A stretch of DNA of 64,000 bases from Clarkia xantiana subsp. parviflora (lineage: Eukaryota > Streptophyta > Magnoliopsida > Myrtales > Onagraceae): assembly GCA_036873135.1 (NCBI GenBank), contig JAPTYO010000002.1, positions 37,501,452 through 37,565,451 on the forward strand, in the 5' to 3' direction. Under the pieces are notes generated by a model. That model saw only the letters and a list, made by a program, of their open reading frames with translations, searched no databases and was not told where the DNA came from. Positions 54,477-64,000 of this stretch are shown here, one piece after another. Position numbers and translations under genes: made by a program. How positions within the stretch are numbered: position 1 is the first letter of the stretch; each line of letters begins with the position of its first letter.

Positions 54477-57400
54477 AGGAGGTCGAGATCGATGGACCTC
54501 AAAGGAAGGTGAAAATCGGGTCCGCTCTGACTGAAGAGACGGCCCGAGAATTGATTGATCTGTTGAAGGAGTTCAAGGAGCTGTTTGCCTGGTCCCCGAG
54601 CGACATGCCAGGAATCAGCCCCGATGTGATTACTCATGAGTTGAAGATTGACCCCACGATCAAGCCGGTTACACAGAGAAGGTGCCCGATGGGTGCCGAC
54701 AAGAAGATCGCGATCCAGCAGGAGGTGGGAAGGTTGCTCGATGCTGGATTTATTAAGGAGCTCCGATTCCAGACCTGGGTCGCAAACCCAGTCCTGGTGA
54801 AGAAGAGCAATGGCAAGTGGCGGATGTGTGTTGATTTCCGCGGCCTGAACAAAGCATGCCCGAAAGATTGCTATCCGCTCCCGAGGATCGACCAGCTGGT
54901 GGATGCCACATCGGGACATGAGTTGCTGAGCTTTATGGATGCCTACTCCGGCTACAATCAGATCAAGATGTCCAAGGAGGATGCCCCCCACACCGCATTT
55001 TATGCTGATAGTGACATCTATCACTATGATTTCATGCCTTTTGGACTGATCAATGCAGGTGCAACTTATCAGAGGATGGTGAACAAGCTGTTCGGGGATA
55101 TGCTGGGAAAAACGATGGAGGCCTATGTGGACGACATGTTGGTGAAGTCCCGACAGGCCGAGGATCATGTTCACAACTTAGCCACAGCGTTTGAGCGGAT
55201 GAGACTTCATCAAGTTCGCTTGAACCCGACCAAGTGTTCCTTCGGAGTGCACTCAGGGAAGTTTCTGGGCTTCATGGTGAGCCAGAGGAGAATTGAGGTG
55301 AACCCTGAGAAGCTGAAGGCGATCGAGGAGATGAAGTCCCCGACGAACCATCGGGAGGTGCAGGTGCTGAATGGCCGATTGACCGCGATGAATCGCTTTC
55401 TGTCCAAAGCAAGTGATCGATCCATGCCGTTCTTTGAAGTTCTGAGGGCCAACAAGAAGTTTGAGTGGACTGCCAAGTGCGAAGAGGCGTTCCAGGCACT
55501 CAAGCAGCACCTCCGCGCCCTCCCGCCGTTGGCGCAACCCATTCCAGGCGAGCCACTCTATCTGTATTTGGCTGTTTCTGAATTTGCTGTTAGCTCTGTC
55601 TTAGTGAAAGTCATAGAGGGTAACCAAGTCCCCGTCTATTATGTAAGCAAGGCACTCGCCAAGTCTGAAATAAATTATCCCGTCGTTGAGAAGGATCTTT
55701 ATGGGTTGATTGTAACTGCTCGGAAGCTGAGACCTTACTTCCATGCGCATGAGATTACTGTTTTGACGAATCAGCCCTTGAAACATTTTTTGAACCGACC
55801 TGATGCGTCGAGGAGATTAGTGAAATGGGCAGTCGAGCTTAGTGAGTTATGCATTCACTTTGCTCCGAGAATGGCTATTAAGGGCCAGGCGTTGGCGGAT
55901 TTTATAGCAGAATCTACAGCCCCCGATCTAGAAGAAACGGGTCCTGTAGAGGGGCCAACCATGGAAGTACCGATAGCAGAGCAGTCAGAACAGCCCGATA
56001 ATGAAGACACTTGGGAGATGTATACCGATGGCTCCTCAAATTCAGAAGGATCGGGAGCAGGTTTTGTACTGATACCGCCAGGCGGAGGCGAGCCTCTTTG
56101 ATATGCCTTGGCCTTGACATTTAGGGCCACCAACAATGAAGCTGAATATGAGGCTCTCATCACCGGCCTCAAGATTGCCAAAGGCACGGGAGTTGGTCAC
56201 TTAAAGGTGAAGTGCGATGCTAGCCTGATTGTGAATCAAGTCCAGGGGCGATACGAAGCAAAGAGCCCGATGATGAAAAAGTGCCTTCGGGAGGTGCAAA
56301 CCTTGAAGGAGAGTTTCAAGAGCTTCGACATTGAGGCGATCCCGAGGGAAGATAATGTGGAAGCAGATGCCTTGAGCAAGTTCGCCTTGGGGGCACCCCT
56401 CGATGAAAGTCGGAAGGTGCACTTCTTGGAGAAGGTGATCTTGTCAACCACCGACCAACCGGAGGTATGTGCCATCGAGACCGGATCGGGGGAGCCCACT
56501 TGGATGACCCCGATAGTCGCATACCTGATTACGGGGGCAGTCCCCGATGATGAAGTAGCAGCCGGCAGATTACGCCGAATCGCGGTCAATTATGCGATGG
56601 TGGACAATCAGCTGTATAAGAAGGGGTATTTAACTCCTTATTTGAAATGTGTGGCTAAGCCCGACACAGATCGGATCCTTAGGGAGGTACACGAAGGATA
56701 CTCGGCTTGTCATGAAGGTGCCCGATCCATCGTGAGGAAAGTGCTGAACCTGGGCTATTACTGGCCCTCGATGAACAAGGAGGCAACGATGCTAGTCCGA
56801 TCCTGTGACGCTTGCCAAAGGTACGTCCCGAATATCGTGGCTCCAGCTGCCGATCTGACTTCCATCAAGAGTGCTTGGCCCTTCGCGCAATGGGGAATCG
56901 ATTTGGTGGGACCCTTTCCAGTTGCAAAAGGTCAGTGCCGATATTTAGTCGTGGCTATTGATTATTTCTCGAAATGGATAGAAGCTAAGGCGTTGGCCAA
57001 GACAACGGGGAATCATATCCTCAAATTCCTCCAGACCCATATCATATCCCGATACGGGATCCCTAAGGTATTGATCAGCGATAACGGCCCTCCGTTTAAC
57101 GGGGCCCAATGGAAGGAGTACCTGGAGGAACTGAAAATTGAGAATCGGACAGCCTCTGTCCGTCATGCTCAAACCAATGGACAGGTGGAGTCAGCCAACA
57201 AGATCGTGATGGATGGCCTGAAGAAGAGGGTTCATGCCTTGAAGGGAAAATGGCTGGACGAACTGGAAAATGTGCTTTGGGCTGTTAGAACAACGCCCAA
57301 ACGGTCGACTGGGGAGACTCCGTTTGGCCTTGTTTATGGTACGGAAGCAGTTGCTCCCGTCGAAATAGCTGTGGCATCCCATCGGACGAGGTATTATGAA

Positions 57401-57733
57401 CCTCTGTCGAATGATGAAATGAGGCGTCTGGACTTAGACTTGGTCGAAGAGAAGAGGTGGAGTGCCGAGGAGGCCTAGGCTCGGATGCGCTTGGCAACGA
57501 CCCGATATTATAATCGACGAGTCAAGTCTCGACAGTTCTTTGTTGGGGAACTGGTCTGGCGCCGGAACGAATTTACCCTTTTGGATCGGATCAACAAGAT
57601 GTCACCAAAATGGGAAGGGCCTTATAAGGTCGTGGGGATGCCAGCTCGAAATGCGTATAAGTTGGAAGACCTCGATGGCAATGTGTTGAAGCATTCTTTC
57701 AGTGGCGAACACTTGAAGAAATGTCATGCTTGA
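54473..57733 (+). pseudogene. RT-RNase H-integrase of element D, two in-frame stops
   Basis: A single frame of about 1,086 codons. RT: RMCVDFRGLNKACPKDCYPL and AYVDDMLVKS (about 55122). RNase H: MYTDGSSNSEGSGAGFVL (about 56018). Integrase: VHEGYSACHEGAR...CDACQRY, WGIDLVGPF, LISDNGPPF and QTNGQVESANK; C-terminus KMSPKWEGPYKVVGM and SGEHLKKCHA. Stops: TGA at 56099-56101, where the context PL-YALALTF and element B (MRYAMALTF) imply Arg CGA, and TAG at 57476-57478, where the context EEA-ARMRL implies Gln CAG. Both are C-to-T changes, the type expected from deamination of methylated CG and CHG cytosines. Otherwise intact. Confidence 0.93.
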
Positions 57734-57739
57734 TATTAA

Positions 57740-58200
57740 GTCGCCTTCAGTGGTGCAAGTTGTTTATCGAAGTCGCCTTCAGTGGTGCAAGTTGTTTATC
57801 GTTTTGATTCGATGTAAACAGGTTGTGAGCCATCAATGAATAAAGAGGTTGCTTCCGATTAAATCGCCTTAAGTGGCGTGGATAAATCGCCTTAAGTGGT
57901 GTAGTTAAATCGCCTTAAGTGGTGTAGTTAAATCGTCTTAAGTGGTGTAGTTAAATCGCCTTAAGTGGCGTGGTTTCGCCTTAAGTGGCGTGGTTTCGCC
58001 TTAAGTGGCACGATTAAATCGCCTTAAGTGGTGTGGATAAATTACCTTAAGTGGTGTGATTTCCTTAAGTGGCAGCGGTACGATTAAATCGCCTTAAGTT
58101 TTGTGGGAAAAATGTCTTAAGCGACGTATCGAACCACTCTAAGTGGTATGATCAAATCGCCTTAAGTGGCGCAGGTAATTCACCTTAAGTGGTATAGCGA
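57740..58200 (+). repeat. Tandem repeats with CGCCTTAAGTGG core
   Basis: 57745-57800 has two copies of GTCGCCTTCAGTGGTGCAAG. 57862-58195 has about 14 degenerate units of 16-24 bases, AAATCGCCTTAAGTGGTGTAG-like. It lies between pol and the antisense gene, where A and B also have arrays of other sequence. Confidence 0.88.
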
Positions 58201-58288
58201 TAATCGGGACGAAAAGGGATTGATATTATAAAAGCCTGAAAGGTTCACGACAAAAGAAGGAAATTACAAGGATTCGAAAATAAAGCAA

Positions 58289-61214
58289 CTAAGCTTGATC
58301 CTTGGCAGCGTCGAGGGGAGCAGGGTCCACGAGGTCTGTGGCAGAAGGCTCCGCGGTCGGAGGATCGGATCCTGGAAGATTGGCCGCGGGAGGATCGGAC
58401 TCTTGGAAGTCATCCGGTGAAGGGTCGATCATCGGGGGATCAGTTGTCGGGAGGTCTGCACTTGGAGGCTCCACCGTGCCTTCAGCACCCGCAGTCCCCT
58501 CGGGGGTGTTGGCCCCGTCGCTCTCCTCAGAAAGGTTGAAATACCTCTCCGCGAAGGGGACGAGAGTCTGAGACTTGGTGAAGTCGATGGCACCACCGTA
58601 CTCCAGATGGAGCTCCTCGACAGCATTAAGCAAGGTGGTCTCCACCTCCGCCGTAGAGAACTTCACCGCGTCCACTTGGAAAGCCTCGGAGCCCAGATAA
58701 TCTTTCTGACCCTTGGCCTCAGCTTCAGCCAGCTTGGCGGGGAACTCGGCAATCTCCCGCTCCATCTGTTAGGACCGGTTGGTGAGAAGGACCTTCTCAG
58801 CCTCCAGCCCCGCCTTGGCGTCCTTAAGGGCCTTCTTCTCGAGGACAAGCCTGTCCCGATCCTCCGTGTGCCCCTGCTGCTCTTCATTGAGCTTTTGACG
58901 CTCCTGCTTCAGCAACCTCTCAAAGTCGTGGACCTGCCTCAGGAGGTCCCGAGTCTTCTGGTTAAGGAGGGCCTGCTCCTTAACCAACTTACCCCTCGAC
59001 GATTCGGAGGCAGCCAGATCCTCCTTGAGCTTGGCCAAGACCTCGGGGGCCGCCTTGGCTCGCTCCTGCTCCAGGGCCTCCTCCAAGGCCAGGATGTACC
59101 CGAAACAGCGGTGCTGATCCGCTATTTCCTGTGGAAAAGAAGGGAAGAGGTTAGTATATGAGAATATTCTACATTATATCCTAAGTGTCAAAATAGGAAG
59201 GCTTACCTCCACACGACGAAGGGCCATATCGCGATTTTCTGCGTGGATGACCTCTCGATCAAAGGAGAGTGGAACCTTCACAGACGGCGGAACTGAACCT
59301 GCCAGCAGGTGCAGACCCAGTTCCGGTGATATATTGTCCCGATGCAGCGGGACCCCCCGCAATGACTCGATCGGGGTCCAGGGAGTCGCCGCCTGGTCGG
59401 GGGTGTAAACCTGATAAAAACTCCCGTCTAAGGGGAGAGGAGGAATGAAGGACTGGGTGTCGGAGGTGCGTGCCTCCGAGCCGCCGTGAGAACCCGTCGT
59501 CCCTTCAGGAGTCAGGCTCAGGACCGGCGAGTGCTGTTGTGCCGGGGAAGATGGAGGCAGACCTTCGGGTGTCGGCTCCAATGGGGTCTGCCTCACCCCC
59601 CGACGACGAACCAGGGGCTGACCCTCGCTCGCCTCCTCAGAAGAGTGAGAAACATCCAGGTCCACCACCCGACGGAACTGGCCATCCGTCGGGGCGTCTT
59701 CAATCCCCAATCCTCCTGGGGCAGGAAGAGAAAGGAGGGGCTCCCCGACCCGGGCGTCGGAGGGTGGCTCCCCCGCCGAAGCTCCAGCTCCCGATCGACC
59801 TGCAGCTGGAGGACGAGAAGCTTCAGAAAGAAAATCAGGAAGTTGATCGGGATCCTTACACCAGATGACGCGACGGGAGAGATACTGGTCCTTCCTGTGA
59901 TAATTGTAGTAACCCGCTTTAAGAACGCGGGGTGTTTCCCCTTGCAGGATGCGGTTGATCCGTTCGATCCTGGCTCTCTTATCGGAGGGGATTAACTCCT
60001 TGGGAATACGCCTCCTGTATAATCGAATTGCTAATCGGAGCTGCTTACCTTCTTCGGGAGTCTGGGTGTTGAAGATCTGCTCCATCTTCTCCACCCGGGC
60101 CCGCTTGATCTGCTCCGAAGTCAGAGGTGCCGATGAGGAGGCGGCCCTCTTCGAAGACTTCCTCTTCCTCGCACGGCGTTGGACAGCATCGGTCTCTGCC
60201 TGCTTAAGCACGATATTGGTCAGCAATGATACCTTCTTAGCTGCAAAGATGAAAACGAAAGTGCAATTAGAATATTACCCAAGGAACGAGGTTGGAAGGG
60301 ACGTCGAAGAGTTGACCCCCGGAAGCAACATCAAGGAGTCGGATCCCGGTCAGAACCAGGTCCCGCTCCCCGATGGAGTTGGCATCGAGGGGAGCGAAAG
60401 AATCCCCCCAGCGGTAGAGTTGGATACAGTGGAGAATCTGGAAATCCTCCTCGGAGTAAGTGTGAAAAGTGGGAGGAGGGTCTGCCCCAACCTCCCATCG
60501 GGGCCACGGAATGGAGCTGTTCCGGATGAAGAAGTAATTCTTCTTCCAGCCGCTGTTGTCGAGCCCCGAGTCGGTGATGAGACCCCGACCTTTGGCGACC
60601 TTCCATGTGTCACCAGTCCAGCTACATCGGGAGAGCTGCGCCTTGCTCCACTTAGGCATCCGCGGGTAAAAGGTACAGACCCCGACATCATTGCACTTCA
60701 ATCCATAGAAGGTCCGGAAAAGTCGGAGGCTATAGGGTCATTGTTGGCGGAGGCAAAGGACGCGGAAGGCATTCCACACACGGATGGCGTGGGGGGAGAA
60801 AGTAGTCGGATGTGTTTTGTAATATTCACACATCTCGACTATATCCGCACAGAAGGGGAATCGGATCCCCGCCGATACTTGCCCGGCGGAGACAAACACC
60901 TCCCCTTCCCTGGGACGAGTGACCACAGGGTCGCCCGGCACGCGAGGGCGAGGATAGGGATATCGAGGCTCCCAGGTGGAAGTGATACACCCTTCATGGA
61001 GAGCCGCATCATAGGCGGTTTCTGAAATCTCATTGCAAGCATAATCGAACTTGAAGGGTTTCCTCCCCCCGGAACTGGATTCACCGTCTGGAAAATGATC
61101 AGAGCAAGAAAAGACACAGTTGATTCTTGGAAAAATCCGGGTAAGTTGATCAAGATAAAAGAAAAACTATGCTAACAGTTTCTTCAGAATCGGAGGAGAA
61201 ATCTTACCAGACAT
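58289..61214 (-). pseudogene. Spliced antisense gene of element D (Transposase_28-like region plus coiled coil)
   Basis: Inferred exons: 61214-61208 (MS, donor GTAAG), 61087-60279, about 60235-59207 (donor GTAAGC) and 59128-58289. Exon 2 has RFPFCADIVEMCEYYKTHPT, then TFSPHAIRVWNAFRVLC, a TGA, then LFRTFYGLKCNDVGVCTFYP and later WKKNYFFIRN. This is the pattern of the plant-specific 'putative gypsy type transposon' family (Pfam Transposase_28), seen in antisense ORFs of such elements. Exon 3 begins with basic RRARKRKSSKRAASSS and is then Pro/Ser-rich. Exon 4 is a long coiled coil (EEALEQERAKAAPEVLAKL, FERLLKQERQKLNEEQQ), interrupted by TAA near 58768, and ends in Pro/Asp-rich repeats. Two stops are the only breaks found. 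Biochemical role unknown. Confidence 0.7.
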
Positions 61215-61362
61215 GTTGAAGCGGAGAGGAGAAGATGATCTTGATGGCCGGAGATCCTGGCTGCTGGAGTGCTGGTCGAAAATTAGAAAGGAGAACTTGA
61301 GCTTTTGAAATCACAAGAGGATGAAATGGTAGAGGAAAACTGAATAGTGCCAAGATTTGGGG

Positions 61363-61369
61363 TTTTATA
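61363..61369 (-). promoter_or_regulatory. TATA box for the antisense gene of element D
   Basis: TATAAAA on the minus strand, about 150 bases upstream of the ATG at 61214, followed by AC-rich sequence. Element B has a comparable box upstream of its antisense gene. Confidence 0.45.
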
Positions 61370-61632
61370 GGAGAGAGGGTAGCCAAAGAGACGTTGCAAT
61401 CCGGACCGTTGAAGATGAAACGCTTCGTTGAGGCGCTAGCGACAAAATAGCTAAAAAAGCACTTTTTCAGAAAAGCAGGCACGGGCACCCAAGTCGTCGC
61501 TTCATCATCCATCGCATTTAATAGTTGAGTAATCGAGAAATCTTTTCGGATTCAGTGGTTATCCTCGGAATATCGGGAGGTCCGGAGTTGGAAGACACGA
61601 CGAACTATAAGTCCTCATGTCTTGGGGGCAAA

Positions 61633-62312
61633 TGATGGGTTTCGATATAGCCGTTAGGCCCATTAACTACGACTAAACGGCGAAGTAGGCCCACTGGGCC
61701 CCAAAAGAGGCTTAGAAGACCCATACGAGGGGACCCGACAAGGTCGGTCCCGACATATGAGCTGAATGCCCCCGACGATATGCTTTTAAGTAGGCCCCGA
61801 CGATATGCCTTTAAGTAGGCCCCGATGATATGCCTTTGAGTAGGCCCCGATGTTGAATCCCTGAGAATACTGGCCCTGTCCCGATGACGAGGGGCCCCGA
61901 GCGGTGACCAAAGGTAATAACTCAGGAGTCCCCGACATCCGTCGGGACTTACCACCAGAGAATGAGGCCGAGAAACACGCCCACTATCAACATAGTGGGG
62001 AAGTGGCCTGAAAAGACGGAACGTGGGCAATTGGCCGAGATAAACGGAACGTGGGCTAACTGCCCCCAGCAGTTATCGCAGCAGGTAATTGGGGTAACTT
62101 CTCCCCTATATAAAGGAAGGAGTTACCTCAGGATTGATACGTCCATACATACACATACTGACACTTGCTTGCCTACATCGAGATACTCATTTAAGCATCG
62201 GAGAGGGATTCTGGGTCACCGCCCGGTCTATCCCCTTCTTCCAGGATTACTTGGAGCGAAGGAGCTCGGATTTCCGTCAAGAACGTACCGGAGTTCCAAC
62301 CGTGATCCAACA
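61633..62312 (+). repeat. Element D 3' LTR (680 bp)
   Basis: TGATGGGTTTCGATATAGCC... to ...GATCCAACA, preceded by a CTTGGGGGCAA polypurine stretch. 61769-61850 holds about three direct repeats of CCCCGACGATATGCCTTTAA plus GTAGG. TATATAAA at 62107 and the box TTTAAGCATCGGAGAGGG at 62190-62207. No partner LTR in the window. Confidence 0.82.
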
Positions 62313-63351
62313 GTATAATCATTAGAGAAATCTACTTAAGTGTATTAAAAAAAAAATGCAATCACATTGTGTGTACTATTGTAGACATATGTGCGTAATG
62401 ATGTGACATTTTATTATAATTATTTTATTTATAATAATTTATTTATAATTAAATTAATCTTTTTTAAGTTTCCTTTTTATTTGTTATATATGTTCAAAGG
62501 ACTCGGACCAAAATATTCATTAAAGTGCCCCCATACCCTCTAGCATTTTACTTAAGTTTTTAATGAAAAATTAAATAATATAAAAGTTAATTTTACTAAT
62601 AAGGCTCTACTCTTATATTACCCTCGGAGTCGGGTTTATCATGCTCTTGCATCATCATCGGAATCAACTTAAACATATCGTTGTAAGACTCTCACGATGA
62701 AAATGCATGTGTGCGTAGCGCGAAGTTGTGTCTAATATAAGTATTAGGCAAATCCATTTAAACCGATTTAAAAACCTATTTTTATTTATGATTGTAGACA
62801 TATCTACCCGTACTGGTAAGACATTTTGTTAGAATTATTTGAATGCAATTACAGTACTCATTTATAAGTAAAAAAATTAATTAATTTTGATGACTATTCA
62901 TTAATGAAAAAAGAAACACAGGTAGATGAACATATATATATGTAAAGTTAAATCAATTATACTAAATTTAAAATTCAATAGAAATGTCAAACTGTCAACT
63001 ATAATCTTATTAAAACTATTTATGCGAGTTTATATAACTTTTGTTGAGCATTTAATATATATATATATTCAATAACAATTAACGATATTTGATAAAAAAA
63101 AAATAAAAATTAGTATATAAAATAGTGTTATTCTCCATATCTACGCGTTAACATAATTTATTATATAAACTTATTTGAAGTTGCATTTTCTAATTATTAC
63201 AGTTTATGTATAATAATGAAAACAATCTGGAAAATTATGGTCGAATGTATTTGAAATTGTAGAACAAAGACTTGGTGTAAGGAAAATGAACAATACAATC
63301 AACAAAACCATAAATGTGTAGTATAAAGAACACAACATAATAGGTGTACTT
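62313..63351. other. AT-rich intergenic DNA, nothing recognised
   Basis: No coherent reading frames. Several A- and TA-rich runs. Confidence 0.55.
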
Positions 63352-64000
63352 AGGGATGGCAACGGGGCGGGTTTTCACCGACCCGGACCCGCCCCGTGGG
63401 TCGATTTTGTAGACCCGGCCCCGGGTATATGTGCCCCCGGGGCGGGTCAGGCGGGGCAAAAATTCCCGCGGGTCGACCCGCGGGGCCTCGACCCGGCCCG
63501 AACGTAATACAGATGGGTGCCTGAGCTGAGCCGCTGCTGGAGCTGAACGTAGTACAGATGCGCGACATCTGGAGCCGTGAGTCCGATCTGTTGCTGCGCT
63601 GGTGCCTGATCTGAGCCGCTGCTGGAGCTGACTGTGAGTCTGTTGCTGCCTGCTGGTGCCGAGTGCCGACTGGAGTTGCAGCTGGGAGGGGAGGCGTTGC
63701 TGGAGGGGAGCCGCCTGCGGTGACCGGAGCCTTCACCGGAGAGGCGGAGACGCTGCTGCCTGCGGAGGGGAGCCGCCAGACCAGAGGGGAACCTGCTGGA
63801 GGGGAGCCGCCAGACCGCTGCTGCCTGCGTAGGGAAGCCTGCTGGAGGGGAGCCGCAGACCAGTCCAGAGAGATGAAGAAGGAGATGGCTGTTTCGACCA
63901 AGTTATTGCGGACTGTCCGCTGGATAACTAGTCGGGGTCTTCGGGTTGGGTGTGAGCTGAATCCGTCTTCTAGTGTCGTGCGCGGGTTTTAGCTTTGTCT
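63352..64000. mobile_element. Left part of a hAT-like GC-rich element
   Basis: It starts with TTAGGGATGGCAACGGGGCG, the kind of end seen in plant hAT-related repeats, followed by dense GGGTCGACCCG-type palindromic GC sequence (63355-63500) and imperfect repeats of GCTGGAGGGGAGCCGC (63680-63860). The frames on both strands are translated repeats; I do not call a protein. The other end is outside the window. Confidence 0.5.

Larger units (their letters stand above)
52769..62312 (+). mobile_element. Element D: Ty3/gypsy retrotransposon, 5' truncated
   Basis: Gag-protease (52769-54476), RT-RNase H-integrase (54473-57733), tandem array (57740-58200), a spliced antisense gene (61214-58289) and the 3' LTR (61633-62312). 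The 5' LTR, PBS and gag start are not recognisable upstream; the MITE at 52489-52760 sits at this border. Confidence 0.88.

Noticed and set aside
57862..58195. CRISPR-like array
   Set aside because: Units are 16-24 bases with degenerate, short spacers, no constant spacer length and no cas genes, and lie inside a plant retrotransposon.
59470..61025. Plus-strand open frames over the antisense gene of D
   Set aside because: The minus-strand reading gives phased exons, a Transposase_28-like pattern and a coiled coil; plus-strand frames give no motifs.

Overview
The window looks like transposon-dense DNA from a flowering plant. The evidence is plant-type Ty3/gypsy and Ty1/copia LTR elements, a MULE, hAT elements, a plant LINE whose ORF1 has the DUF4283/zinc-knuckle layout, GT-AG split exons and an AAACCCTAG box in a 5' UTR. 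No rRNA, tRNA, CRISPR or bacterial gene organisation was seen. All identifications come from reading motifs and frames, not from database searches.

Layout. 1-1462: the first coding exon of a small minus-strand gene resembling the mitochondrial import subunit TOM5, then intergenic DNA. 1463-20129: element A, an old Ty3/gypsy copy on the plus strand whose pol is largely deleted. A younger related element B (3999-13211, minus strand, 5-bp target duplication CAATC) is nested inside it. 20130-24240: a MULE transposase relic carrying a copia-gag-like stretch, then hairpin-rich DNA. 24600-32347: copia remnants, including three tandem LTR-plus-leader units, a broken gag and an LTR in opposite orientation. 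32348-about 37210: element C, a gypsy-type element with gag-like coding but no pol. 38021-47162: a host kelch-repeat gene on the minus strand, in ten inferred exons, one of whose introns holds a near-complete LINE on the opposite strand. 47163-52480: very AT-rich DNA and a hAT relic with an 8-bp target duplication. 52489-52760: a hAT-type MITE. 52769-62312: element D, a 5'-truncated gypsy element with gag, pol, an antisense gene and its 3' LTR. 62313-64000: AT-rich DNA and the start of another hAT-like GC-rich repeat.

How the parts relate. A, B, C and D appear to be one gypsy superfamily lineage. Their LTRs all begin TGATGG or TGTTGG, all carry a TTAAGCATCGGAGAGGG-like box downstream of a TATA box, and A, B and C have a TGGCGCCGTC primer-binding region. 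They have dismantled the standard element in different ways. A and B start their polyprotein right after the PBS, with no gag. C has gag-like modules and no pol. D has both. A, B and D each carry a spliced gene on the opposite strand between pol and the 3' LTR; in B it is open from start to stop although pol carries three stop codons, and in B and D it has its own TATA box. A, B and C also share an LTR hairpin with a C-rich loop whose stem bases change in a compensatory way.
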